Program-made: the position numbers and the translations under genes | NCBI RefSeq assembly: GCF_002890915.1 | Contig: NZ_POUT01000007.1 | Span: 124,001 to 188,000 of the forward strand | Direction of reading: 5' to 3' | DNA: 64,000 nt | Source: Stutzerimonas stutzeri | GTDB lineage: Bacteria > Pseudomonadota > Gammaproteobacteria > Pseudomonadales > Pseudomonadaceae | Shown: positions 42,103-51,688 of the stretch, piece after piece | Numbering within the stretch: the first letter of the stretch is position 1 | How the letters are laid out: each line of letters begins with the position of its first letter | The notes under the pieces: generated by a model | Database searches by the model: none | What the model was told of the DNA's origin: nothing | Seen by the model: the letters and a program-made list of their open reading frames with translations, nothing else

Positions 42103-42133
42103 TTGACCTTGCCAGGGTGGCAAGGTCGAGAAT
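42103..42133 (+). promoter_or_regulatory. CueR-type promoter of copZ
   Basis: TTGACC (42103-42108), 19-base spacer, GAGAAT (42128-42133). The dyad is perfect: ACCTTGCCA and TGGCAAGGT around GGG. It matches the CueR operator of other copper promoters and lies about 30 bases before copZ. Confidence 0.85.
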
Positions 42134-42163
42134 CGGCGCTCCACCCGCTAAAGGAGTAGAACG

Positions 42164-42355
42164 ATGCAAGTATTCAATGTGACGGGCATGAGCTGCGGCC
42201 ATTGCGAGCGTGCGGTGATCCAGGCGATCCAGGCGCTGGACCCGGCGGTGCAGGTGCAGGTGGACCTGGCCGCCGGTACGGTGCGGGTCGACAGCGCGCT
42301 GGACGAGCAAGTGATTCGCGAGGCGATCGAGGCGGAGGGCTATCAGGTTCGCTGA
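42164..42355 (+). CDS. copZ: CopZ-type copper chaperone
   Basis: A 63-residue cytosolic metallochaperone with a single heavy-metal-associated fold. The Cu(I) site is MSCGHC (residues 9-14). It buffers copper and can hand it to CopA or CueR. AAAGGAGTAGAACG precedes the ATG. It is divergent from copA, each with its own CueR promoter. Confidence 0.93.
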   Translation: MQVFNVTGMSCGHCERAVIQAIQALDPAVQVQVDLAAGTVRVDSALDEQVIREAIEAEGYQVR

Positions 42356-42374
42356 GGAATAGGGGGCCGTGCTG

Positions 42375-43016
42375 TCAGGCTTGGTCCAGCTGTTCCGGCC
42401 AGTTGCGGACCAGGCCGCGGAACAGCGGATCGATCAGGGCGCGGGCGTCGGTCTGTGCTGCGAACAGCTGTGGATCGCGCGTCCAGTCGGTGAACAAGCC
42501 GACCATCAATGCATGCAGCGACAGCGCGGCCAGTCGCGGCGTGACGCCGGGGCGCAGATGCTCGGCGGCGTTCTCCATCAGCTTCTCGCACATATCGATG
42601 AACTGGTTGATGAAGGCCTCGTGCCGCTCCTCGGCATCGCGCAGTTCCTCGGTGAACTCGCAGCGGTGCAGCAGGATGGTGAAGATGCGCCGTTTCTGTT
42701 CGTTGCTGGCGAGGGCGCCGATGGCCTCGATACTCAGGTCGCGCAAGGCGATCAGCGACTGTAGCGATTGTTGCCGATTGCAGGCGCAGAGCCGTTCGGT
42801 CATCTGCTCGGGCGGCAGGCGAACCTGATCGAGCATCTCGTGGAACAGGTGCGCCTTGTTCTGGAAATGCCAATACACCGCACCTCGCGTCACGCCGGCA
42901 TCGCGCGCGATCTGGTCGAGGCTGGTATGGGCCACGCCCTTGTCCAGGAACAGCCGCTCGGCGGATGCGAGGATGGCATGACGGGTTTTCTCGGCTTCTT
43001 CTTTGGTTCGGCGCAT
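42375..43016 (-). CDS. TetR-family repressor, TtgR/AcrR-like
   Basis: Repressor of 213 residues with N-terminal helix-turn-helix (about 28-60, SLDQIARDAGVTRGAVYWHFQNKAHLF), matching the TtgR/AcrR/SmeT group that controls multidrug efflux. Its usual partner is an RND pump operon, but here the divergent gene is a Bcr/CflA transporter. A dyad in the shared gap resembles TtgR-type operators. The effector is unknown, probably hydrophobic drugs or plant phenolics by family analogy. Confidence 0.88.
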   Translation of the reverse strand: MRRTKEEAEKTRHAILASAERLFLDKGVAHTSLDQIARDAGVTRGAVYWHFQNKAHLFHEMLDQVRLPPEQMTERLCACNRQQSLQSLIALRDLSIEAIGALASNEQKRRIFTILLHRCEFTEELRDAEERHEAFINQFIDMCEKLMENAAEHLRPGVTPRLAALSLHALMVGLFTDWTRDPQLFAAQTDARALIDPLFRGLVRNWPEQLDQA

Positions 43017-43097
43017 GACGACAGGTTCGGGCGGGTAGCCGCTTCAGGAGCAGCGATGGGGCCGGGCAGTGTAATGGCGCGGCTCGTCGCGTTGCAG

Positions 43098-43122
43098 GTT
43101 TACAATCGGTTGTGTATGTAAC
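43098..43122. promoter_or_regulatory. TetR-type operator between repressor and MFS gene
   Basis: GTTTACA (43098-43104) and TATGTAAC (43115-43122) form an interrupted dyad. The layout TTTACA...TGTAA is like the TtgR operator of P. putida as I remember it. It lies about 80 bases from the repressor start. Confidence 0.5.
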
Positions 43123-43214
43123 AGCATCTTGCACTCCTGTAAATGTCCGGGGTCTTCATTCGAGTCGGCTCGAGTGCCATCGGTGCCCCATTTTCCCTTG
43201 CCTGTGAGCCTCTG

Positions 43215-44387
43215 ATGCCCCTGCGGATCCTCCTCATACTGGGCGCGCTCAGCGCCTTCGGCCCCCTGGCCATCGATATGTACCTGCCGGCCTTCCCCAG
43301 CCTGGCGCGACATTTTGCAACCAGCGTCGAGCATGTGCAGCTTTCGCTGGCGGCCTATTTCATCGGGCTGGCGATCGGCCAGCTGGGCTACGGGCCGCTG
43401 GCCGATCGCTACGGCCGGCGTGGCCCGTTGCTGGTCGGCGTGGTGCTGTTCGCGCTGGCTTCGCTGGCGAGCGCCTTCGCGCCCTCGATGGACTGGCTGA
43501 TCGGTGTCCGTTTCGTCCAGGCCCTGGGTGGCTGCGCCGGGATGGTGGTGGCGCGTGCGGTGGTGCGCGACCTCTGCGATCCGATGACCAGTGCCAAGGT
43601 GTTCTCGCAACTGATGCTGGTGATGGGGCTGGCGCCGATCCTCGCCCCGCTGGGCGGCGGTGCGCTGCTGGCGGCGTTCGGCTGGCCCTCGATCTTCATC
43701 GCGCTGACGTTGTTCAGTGCCGCCTGCCTGGCCGCCGTGGCGCTGTGGCTGCCGGAAACCTACCCGGCCGGGCTCGCCCGCCAGCCCATGTCCGGCGCGC
43801 TGGGCCAGTACCGGCGGCTGTTCCGGGATCGCTTCTTCCTTGGGCACGTGCTCACCGGCGCGCTGTGCATGGGGGGCATGTTCGCCTATATCGCCGGCTC
43901 GCCGTTCGTCTTCATCGAACTGTACGGCGTGCCCGCCGAGCATTTCGGCTGGTTGTTCGGCATCAATGCCGCCGGCTTCATCCTGATGTCGCAAGTCAAC
44001 GTACGCCTGGTGCGCCGGCGCGGTCCGGAGTTCTGGGTACGGCGCTGGGTGTGGTTCTTCTTCGGCAGTGCGCTGGTGTTGCTGGCCGTCGCCGCGGCGC
44101 GACCGGCAGCGCTGTGGCCATTGCTGATCCCGCTGTTCTGCTGCGTGGCCTGCCTCGGCTGCCTGCTGCCCAACGCCACGGCCTGTGCCATGGCCGATCA
44201 GCGCGCCAATGCCGGCAGCGCTTCGGCGCTGCTCGGCAGCCTGCAGTTCGGCGTCGCCGCGGCGACCGCCTCGGCGGTCGGTGCGCTGCACAACGGCACG
44301 GCGGTGCCGCTGGCGGCGATCATCAGCCTGTGCGGGCTGCTGGCGGCGCTGATTGCCTACGGTACGGCACGCGCCAGCACCGAGTGA
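43215..44387 (+). CDS. Bcr/CflA-family MFS drug efflux transporter
   Basis: Drug:H+ antiporter of the DHA1 Bcr/CflA group: 390 residues and about 12 membrane segments. Family motifs include the first-helix IDMYLPAFPSL and the loop GPLADRYGRRGPLL (MFS motif A). It may export chloramphenicol- or bicyclomycin-like compounds, but the substrate cannot be inferred. The start at 43215 is chosen because membrane segment 1 begins directly after it; upstream codons from 43143 are not homologous-looking. Divergent TetR gene is the likely regulator. Confidence 0.9.
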   Translation: MPLRILLILGALSAFGPLAIDMYLPAFPSLARHFATSVEHVQLSLAAYFIGLAIGQLGYGPLADRYGRRGPLLVGVVLFALASLASAFAPSMDWLIGVRFVQALGGCAGMVVARAVVRDLCDPMTSAKVFSQLMLVMGLAPILAPLGGGALLAAFGWPSIFIALTLFSAACLAAVALWLPETYPAGLARQPMSGALGQYRRLFRDRFFLGHVLTGALCMGGMFAYIAGSPFVFIELYGVPAEHFGWLFGINAAGFILMSQVNVRLVRRRGPEFWVRRWVWFFFGSALVLLAVAAARPAALWPLLIPLFCCVACLGCLLPNATACAMADQRANAGSASALLGSLQFGVAAATASAVGALHNGTAVPLAAIISLCGLLAALIAYGTARASTE

Positions 44388-44393
44388 GGCGGC

Positions 44394-44558
44394 TCAGGCG
44401 CTGATTGGCAGCGGGTGCGGCGCTTTCAGGCGCTGGCGCAGGGTATCGACGAAGGCCTTGGCCTCGGCTTCACTGCGGAAGGTGACGCTGTGGTGGTCGA
44501 GTCGCACCTGCCAAGGGCTGTCGGGGAAGGGGGCCAAGGGGCGGACGAGAATGTTCAT
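44394..44558 (-). CDS. Small hypothetical protein, 54 residues
   Basis: Not recognised by name. A small soluble protein (MNILVRPLAPFPDSPWQVRL...), with a predicted beta-beta-alpha layout and a helix rich in Ala/Glu (SEAEAKAFVDTLRQRL), reminiscent of DUF2188-like or RNA-binding mini-domains. GAGGTGATCGCC precedes the ATG. It is convergent with the MFS gene, six bases away. Coding is supported by the ribosome site and reading frame only. Confidence 0.55.
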   Translation of the reverse strand: MNILVRPLAPFPDSPWQVRLDHHSVTFRSEAEAKAFVDTLRQRLKAPHPLPISA

Positions 44559-44684
44559 GGCGATCACCTCGTGGAAAAGGAAAGCCCAGTCTAGTCGAGA
44601 CCGGGCCTTGCGCTTTTGATGGGTATCAATACCCGCCGACCGCCTCGGTTCTATTTGACGCGGCAGGGTCGGCGCGCCGGCGGC

Positions 44685-45743
<1,059 letters not shown>

Positions 45744-46096
45744 CTACTCGTGCAGCGTTGCCCTTTGATGATGAACCGGCGATTGGCGAAAAAACGACCA
45801 GCGCTCTGCAGCCCAGTGCTGGCGGGTGCCGGCGCGTTTGTTCCCAATGTTATCCACAAGGTTCTCCACGTCATCCGGGCATAACTTGCAGGCCTTGCGA
45901 ATAATGGGGGATGGCATTCCGTCATTATCGAGCTGGCCGGTCGAAAACCACGTAATTCAATAAGTTAAGATCCAGCGCTGGTACGTATAGGGTGAGCCGT
46001 TCAAAAAACGATCAGTTTCTGCCGGGCCGCGCAGGGCCGGTGTTGCAGCGTGGCATCCAGGGGTTATCCACAGCCGCGTCCACAATATCTGTGGGC

Positions 46097-46120
46097 AAAG
46101 AAAAAGCTATGCCGCATAGC
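46097..46120 (-). terminator. Rho-independent terminator of yigZ
   Basis: On the minus strand GCTATGC pairs with GCATAGC (46120-46106) and is followed by TTTTTCTTT. It lies downstream of yigZ, beyond a family A repeat. Confidence 0.7.
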
Positions 46121-46122
46121 AT

Positions 46123-46208
46123 GTAGATTGGGTTGGGGCGCGCAGAGGCGCGCCCAACACGTTCGAGCCAGAGCCTGTTGGGCTTTGCGGCGCTCAGCGC
46201 CAACCTAC
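46123..46208. repeat. Inverted-repeat element, family A copy 3
   Basis: Opens GTAGATTGGGTTGG and closes CAGCGCCAACCTAC, with GCGCCCAACACG and TGTTGGGCTTTGCGGCGCT inside. It follows the yigZ stop by about 35 bases. Confidence 0.72.
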
Positions 46209-46243
46209 AGGGCTCCGATCGTCTTGAGCAAGGAAAGGGCGGT

Positions 46244-46834
46244 TTATTCGTCCAGCATTTCCAGCTGGCTGCGGCCGCGACTGATGTCGGCGAGCAGCCG
46301 TTCGAGAGGCGGCAGGTTGGCGGCGGGCAGGGCGATATCCAGGGTGGCGCCTTCGGCATCGAACTGCTCGCCCTCGAGCAGCGCTTCGAAGTCCGCCAGG
46401 CGTGCCTTGAGCAAGGCCAGCTCGGCGAACCGGCAATGGCAGCGGCAGCGCGAGCGCGCCACCAGTTCGCTGCGCTCACCGGCCTGCAGGCATTTCGCCG
46501 TGGTGCCGCCATAGGCGCGTGCCAGGCCGCCGGTACCGAGCTTGATCCCGCCGAACCAGCGAATCACCACCACCACCACCCGGTCGAAATCCTGCCCTTC
46601 GATGGCCGTCAGCATCGGTCGTCCGGCGGTACCGCCCGGCTCGCCGTCATCGCTGAAACGGTACTGGTTGCCGAGCTTCCAGGCCCAGCAGTTGTGCGTG
46701 GCGCTGGGGTCGCTGACCGCCTGGATGAATGCCTGCGCTTCGTCGGCGCTCGATATCGGCGCTGCCTTGGCGAGAAAGCGGCTCTTGCTGATGACTTCCA
46801 GCAGTTCACAGGGCGTGGCAAGGGTGAAGGGCAT
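46244..46834 (-). CDS. yigZ: YigZ (IMPACT family) protein
   Basis: A 196-residue member of the YigZ/IMPACT family. It has the N-terminal UPF0029 domain with FSDDGEPGGTAGRPML and VIRWFGGIKLGTGGLARAYG, and a small C-terminal ferredoxin-like domain (DUF1949, from about residue 135). The molecular role is unclear; eukaryotic IMPACT affects GCN1/GCN2 signalling. The start at 46834 aligns with family N-termini (MPFTLATPCELLEVISKSRF); an ATG eight codons upstream is possible. Confidence 0.88.
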   Translation of the reverse strand: MPFTLATPCELLEVISKSRFLAKAAPISSADEAQAFIQAVSDPSATHNCWAWKLGNQYRFSDDGEPGGTAGRPMLTAIEGQDFDRVVVVVIRWFGGIKLGTGGLARAYGGTTAKCLQAGERSELVARSRCRCHCRFAELALLKARLADFEALLEGEQFDAEGATLDIALPAANLPPLERLLADISRGRSQLEMLDE

Positions 46835-46959
46835 GGCGGGTCTGGCGCAGGCGATCATGAATGGGCGGCCATTGTAGCGGCCCCGATCTGGCCGTGCTTC
46901 GTCCGGGCGGAGCCGCGGCTACCGTCGGGCGCATGGGCTGAACTTCGGCTGTTGCCGGG

Positions 46960-46978
46960 GCGCCTACCTAGTAGGCGC
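46960..46978. promoter_or_regulatory. Perfect dyad upstream of the copper storage gene
   Basis: GCGCCTAC (46960-46967) and GTAGGCGC (46971-46978) around CTA form a perfect 8-bp inverted repeat 65 bases before the ATG at 47044. It could be an operator or a hairpin. It does not look like a CueR site. Confidence 0.4.
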
Positions 46979-47043
46979 GGATCGCATGGGCTCGATGGCC
47001 CCGGCGATACCGCATACCGCTGGCAGCCAACGGAGGAAATTCC

Positions 47044-47373
47044 ATGCTCAATTCCAGTTACCAGTCGTGCATCCAGGCCTGTTCCAGCTGTGCGCTGGCC
47101 TGCGAGACCTGCGCGGCGTCCTGCCTGCGCGAGGAAGACGTGAAGATGATGGCGCGCTGTATCGAGCTCGACCGCGATTGCGCCGACACCTGTGCGATTG
47201 CCGCGGTACTGATGACGCGTGACAGCGCCTATGCCGCGGCTGCCTGCAAGCTCTGCGCGCAGGTCTGCCGCGATTGCGCCGAGGAGTGCGCCAAGCATCC
47301 GCACGACCACTGTCAGGCGTGCGCGCGGGCTTGTCGTCAGTGTGCCGAGGAATGCGAGCGGATGGCGGCTTGA
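47044..47373 (+). CDS. Four-helix-bundle copper storage protein (Csp-like, DUF326)
   Basis: A 109-residue cysteine-rich cytosolic protein with 19 Cys, mostly spaced as CxxC or CxxxC on helices (SCIQACSSCALACETC; CKLCAQVCRDCAEEC; CQACARACRQCAEEC). This is the pattern of Csp proteins, which store many Cu(I) ions inside a four-helix bundle. No Tat or Sec signal, so it is the cytosolic (Csp3-like) type. GGAGGAAATTCC precedes the ATG. It lies 4.7 kb from the copA-cueR/copZ copper block. Confidence 0.9.
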   Translation: MLNSSYQSCIQACSSCALACETCAASCLREEDVKMMARCIELDRDCADTCAIAAVLMTRDSAYAAAACKLCAQVCRDCAEECAKHPHDHCQACARACRQCAEECERMAA

Positions 47374-47477
47374 TGCCAGCCGGCTGAATCGGATCGCTTG
47401 CTGGTTCGCACCTGTCCTGTCAGGAGAGCCCGAACCGGCAAGCTGCCCGCGTACGGCGCAACGTCCGGCCTGGCGTA

Positions 47478-48680
<1,203 letters not shown>

Positions 48681-48698
48681 GGGATTCTCTCAGGCGTT

Positions 48699-48965
48699 AG
48701 GGTCTGTTGACGTTTCGGCGCGAGCCGCGTTGCTGCGCCAAATGGCACCCGGTTAGGCGCAGGATGCAGACAATGGTTATGCCCTTGCCAAGTCCTGCAA
48801 CGACAGCGGGTGCCATTTGCCGCGCAACCCTTCGGGCCGGGCCAGTTTTTGCGCGGTGCTGCGTTACTCGTCGTTCATTTGGAATAACCAAACTTCTCTC
48901 CTCATGCCTTGCTCCGCGCAAAAACTGGCTCCGGCGCGGCCGCGAGCGAAACGTCAACAAACCCT
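48699..48965. mobile_element. 267-bp MITE-like element between dksA2 and zigA
   Basis: Terminal inverted repeats: AGGGTCTGTTGACGTTTCG at the left (48699-48717) and its complement, ending CGAAACGTCAACAAACCCT, at the right (48947-48965), one mismatch in 19. Inside are further hairpins: GTTGCTGCGCCAAATGGCAC (from 48729) against GTGCCATTTGCCGCGCAAC (48810-48828), GCCAGTTTTTGCGCGG (48841-48856) against its exact complement (48914-48929), and TTTGG-AATAA-CCAAA between them. No coding capacity. No certain target duplication was seen. Confidence 0.8.
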
Positions 48966-49358
48966 GGTGTGTTTTTCGCGCTGTTCCTGGCGTTCCTTCG
49001 CCTCGATGGACAGCGTCGTGGTGGGGCGCAGCAGCAGCCGCTGCAGGCCGATCGGTTCGCCGGTTTCGCGGCACCAGCCGTATTCGCCGCGGGCCAGCGT
49101 ATCGAGCGCATGGTCGATCTTGTCGAGCAGCTTCTTCTCGCGTCCCAGCACACGCAGTTGCCACTGGCGTTGTTCCTCGGCGCTGCCGATGTCGGCCGGG
49201 TCGCTGCTGGGCTCCTGCTCGCGCAGTGCGTCGAATTCATCGGCGATGCGCGCCTGCAGCGCTTCGCGCTGGCGCAGCAGCAGGTCGCGGAAGAACGCCT
49301 GCTGTTCGGCGCTCATGTAGGCATTGGCGGGCTGGGCGAGGAGTTCGGCTTCGGTCAT
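48954..49358 (-). CDS. dksA2: DksA2, zinc-independent DksA paralog
   Basis: RNA polymerase secondary-channel factor working with ppGpp when zinc is scarce. The 134-residue chain keeps the coiled-coil tip motif DPADIGSAEE but replaces the four-Cys zinc finger by C96-RE-T99 and TTTLS, so it should fold without zinc. The last codons (R-V-C-stop) are encoded by the terminal repeat of the adjacent element, so the natural C-terminus was probably replaced. A Zur-like box lies 28 bases upstream of the ATG. Confidence 0.92.
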   Translation of the reverse strand: MTEAELLAQPANAYMSAEQQAFFRDLLLRQREALQARIADEFDALREQEPSSDPADIGSAEEQRQWQLRVLGREKKLLDKIDHALDTLARGEYGWCRETGEPIGLQRLLLRPTTTLSIEAKERQEQREKHTRVC

Positions 49359-49385
49359 GGTGGTATTCTGCGAATCATTAGTAGT

Positions 49386-49400
49386 TGTTATAACATAACG
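49386..49400. promoter_or_regulatory. Zur-box candidate upstream of dksA2
   Basis: TGTTATAACATAACG matches the Zur core TGTTATAATATAACA at 13 of 15 positions and is nearly palindromic. It sits where a repressor would block dksA2 transcription. Confidence 0.72.
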
Positions 49401-49515
49401 AACATTTTGGAAAAATAGGCTACCGCCTGTCTTGCTTGAGAGGTGCTGCGTTTGGTAGAGAGTTTCGGACGTTGATAGGGCGGCGTGGTGGGGTGGGCTT
49501 GCAGCCGCGTCGGGC

Positions 49516-50313
49516 CTAACGCGTGCCTGGAAGGTGGTGCTCGATCACGCTCCTGGCATAGCGCATGAATGCGGCCACCTGCTCGGCGCGCTCGGCCAGG
49601 TTGTGATTGGCGCTTCCGAGATAGGTGTCTCGTGCGTAGGCCAGGACGGGGCGATGCTCCGGCGGCAGGCGTTCGAGGGCCCAACATGCGGCGACATCCT
49701 TGGGGGCGATGGCGCCGGTGGCGGCGCTGAACCAGATGCGCGCCAGCGCCAGCACCACGTTGCGCTCGTCTCCCTGCCAGTCCGATGCCTCGCCCCACTG
49801 GGTGACGGTAGCCACCAGCGCCCTGGCGAAGTCTTCCCGGGGGACCGGCCCGAACAGCTCGGGCATGGGCGGCCCGGTCAGGCACAGGCTGTGCTGCCTG
49901 GCTTGGCTCAGCAGGATGGCGATATCGGGGTCGGCGGTGGCGGGCGGGATGACGCCGGCCTGCAGTTCTTCGCGCAGCCATTCGCCGAACTGCAGTTCAC
50001 GCTGCGGCGGGTAGCGCCAAGGCACCAGCTGGTCGCGGGCCAGCACCGTGACCTCCAGCGCGCGCAGCGATGGATCGGTGCCGGGCCATGCCGAAACCGA
50101 CAGCAGATCCAGCATCAGCGCTCGCCGTACCGCGCCGGGCAAGGGCGTGCCCACCGTCACCAGCAGGTCGCTGTCGCTGTGCGGCCTGAGGCCGCCGTCG
50201 ACTGCCGAGCCGAACAGGTGGATGGCCAGCAGTGTTTCGCCTAGATGCTGCTTGAGCACGGCGCAGGCGTTGGCCAGCTGTTCGGCGATCTCGGTGGGTA
50301 TGGGCGGATTCAT
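49516..50313 (-). CDS. AadA-like aminoglycoside nucleotidyltransferase
   Basis: A 265-residue protein of the ANT(3'')/AadA family. It has the nucleotidyltransferase motif GSAVDGGLRPHSDSDLLV (residues 35-52, with two Asp for Mg-ATP) and the C-terminal helical domain (DUF4111) with WQGDERNVVLALARIW (catalytic Glu). Integron AadA enzymes adenylylate streptomycin and spectinomycin. This copy has the same base composition as its neighbours and no cassette attC site, so it looks like an intrinsic chromosomal relative whose activity is untested. The ribosome site is weak. Confidence 0.85.
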   Translation of the reverse strand: MNPPIPTEIAEQLANACAVLKQHLGETLLAIHLFGSAVDGGLRPHSDSDLLVTVGTPLPGAVRRALMLDLLSVSAWPGTDPSLRALEVTVLARDQLVPWRYPPQRELQFGEWLREELQAGVIPPATADPDIAILLSQARQHSLCLTGPPMPELFGPVPREDFARALVATVTQWGEASDWQGDERNVVLALARIWFSAATGAIAPKDVAACWALERLPPEHRPVLAYARDTYLGSANHNLAERAEQVAAFMRYARSVIEHHLPGTR

Positions 50314-50362
50314 GCTGGCCTAGTCTGGTCGGACCGTGAGCCGGAAGGAAGATACCGGCGCT

Positions 50363-50743
50363 TCAATTGCCCGGCACGCGCTCGGTCGGCCGGCAGGTGA
50401 TCTCGGCGTAGGGTTGGTCCGGGGAATACTCGCCCGGAACGCGCTCGGTCGCCTGGGCGCCGGGCGCCACGTTGAATACCGGCGAGGCGGAGGTGTCGGA
50501 ACGGGCTTCGTCCGGCACATGGAATTCGCACGACACCTGCTGGCCGCTGTGGTTGAACACCTTCACCGCCCGTACGCCGAGCAGTTCCCCGTCGACCCCG
50601 GGGGCCCGGGTCGGCACGCCCATGGGGCTGATCTCGATATCCAGGCCGTTGAGGTGGGTGATGATTTCCGGCTCGGGCGTCTGGGCCAGGGCGACCGGCG
50701 CGCAGAGCGCCAGGCCGCAGGCGACGAGTAGCTGCTTGCTCAT
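50363..50743 (-). CDS. Hypothetical secreted protein
   Basis: Not recognised. A 126-residue product with a clear Sec signal peptide (MSKQLLVACGLALCAPVALA, cleavage about AQA/TPEPE) and a mature domain of about 105 residues with two cysteines (VSCEFHVP, ITCRPTERV) that could form a disulfide. It lacks membrane segments and is presumably periplasmic. GGAGGTTCCC precedes the ATG. 'VRAVKVFNHSGQQVSCEF' resembles small Pseudomonas periplasmic hypotheticals; no function is assigned. Confidence 0.75.
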   Translation of the reverse strand: MSKQLLVACGLALCAPVALAQTPEPEIITHLNGLDIEISPMGVPTRAPGVDGELLGVRAVKVFNHSGQQVSCEFHVPDEARSDTSASPVFNVAPGAQATERVPGEYSPDQPYAEITCRPTERVPGN

Positions 50744-50854
50744 GGGAACCTCCATAGTTCGGTCCCCTTTAGAAGGGGGCGGAGGTCGTCGGTTCGGCGC
50801 GGCGCCGAAGGAATGGTTGCAAATGATGAGGCGCAAGGTGGTGCGGCAGGCTGT

Positions 50855-51688
50855 TCAGCTTCTGGCCGGCTTCTTGATCCGCACGTACAGGTCCTTGCCG
50901 CCGGTCGCGCTGCTGCCCCGCGATTCCAGCTCGAAGCGCTTGGGCTGGCCGGCGATCAGGTCGCTCAGTTTCTTGCAGCCGTACAGGCGCGGGTCGAAGG
51001 CCGGGCGCAGTTTGCTGATGTTCTGTCCGAGGGTGCCGAGCTGGATCCAGTCGTCCTCCTCGGAAAGGTCGTCGAGCACCTTGGCGATGAAGTCCACCGG
51101 GACCTGCGGGCACTCGATCGGGGTGCCCTTGTCGCCTGCGCGGGTCGGCTTGTCGTGCGCCTGTTCCATCTGCGCAGCGGCCGCGGCGAGCTTTTCTGGC
51201 GCCGGGGCCTCGGCGGCGTTCTTCGGCGCGTCGGCACGCAGGATCTCGGTGTAGACGAACTTGTCGCAGGCGGAGACGAACGGCGAGGGCGTCTTCTGTT
51301 CGCCGAAGCCGTAGACGGTCAGGCCCTCTTCACGTATGCGCGCGGCCAGGCGGGTGAAGTCGCTGTCGCTGGAGACCAGGCAGAAGCCGTCGAAGCGGCG
51401 GGTGTAGAGCAGGTCCATGGCGTCGATGATCAGCGAGCTGTCGGTGGCGTTCTTGCCCGAGGTGTAGGCGAACTGCTGGATCGGCTGGATCGAGTGGTCC
51501 AGCAGCACCTTCTTCCAGCTGCCCAGGTTGGGTTTGGTCCAGTCGCCGTAGATGCGCTTGACGCTGGCGACGCCGTACTTGGCGATCTCCTCGAACAGGC
51601 CCTCGACGATGGCCGCCGGGGCGTTGTCGGCGTCGATCAGGACCGCGAGATGCTTCTGCTTGTTCGAACTACTGGGTTTGCTGGCCAT
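50855..51688 (-). CDS. NYN-domain / LOTUS (OST-HTH) RNA-processing protein
   Basis: A 277-residue cytoplasmic protein. The N-terminal NYN (PIN-like) nuclease domain shows the acidic pattern LIDADNAP, ATDSSLIIDAMDLLY and LVSSDSDFTRLA, which would bind metal. The C-terminal part (about 190-265, IAKVLDDLSEEDDWIQLGTL) is the OST-HTH/LOTUS fold. An Ala/Pro/Glu linker joins them. Such bacterial proteins are predicted RNases. AGGGACGTACC precedes the ATG at 51688. It is monocistronic and divergent from the cold-shock/DUF1294 gene. Confidence 0.86.
   Translation of the reverse strand: MASKPSSSNKQKHLAVLIDADNAPAAIVEGLFEEIAKYGVASVKRIYGDWTKPNLGSWKKVLLDHSIQPIQQFAYTSGKNATDSSLIIDAMDLLYTRRFDGFCLVSSDSDFTRLAARIREEGLTVYGFGEQKTPSPFVSACDKFVYTEILRADAPKNAAEAPAPEKLAAAAAQMEQAHDKPTRAGDKGTPIECPQVPVDFIAKVLDDLSEEDDWIQLGTLGQNISKLRPAFDPRLYGCKKLSDLIAGQPKRFELESRGSSATGGKDLYVRIKKPARS

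Noticed and set aside
45850-46072. Chromosomal replication origin
   Set aside because: Only two DnaA boxes and none of the usual oriC neighbours (dnaA, dnaN, rpmH, gidA).
48707-49381. Plus-strand reading frame across the MITE and dksA2
   Set aside because: Built from element hairpins and antisense of dksA2; Arg-rich with no motif.
49359-50362. Integron cassette around the AadA-like gene
   Set aside because: No attC-like palindrome, no integrase, composition like the surrounding chromosome.
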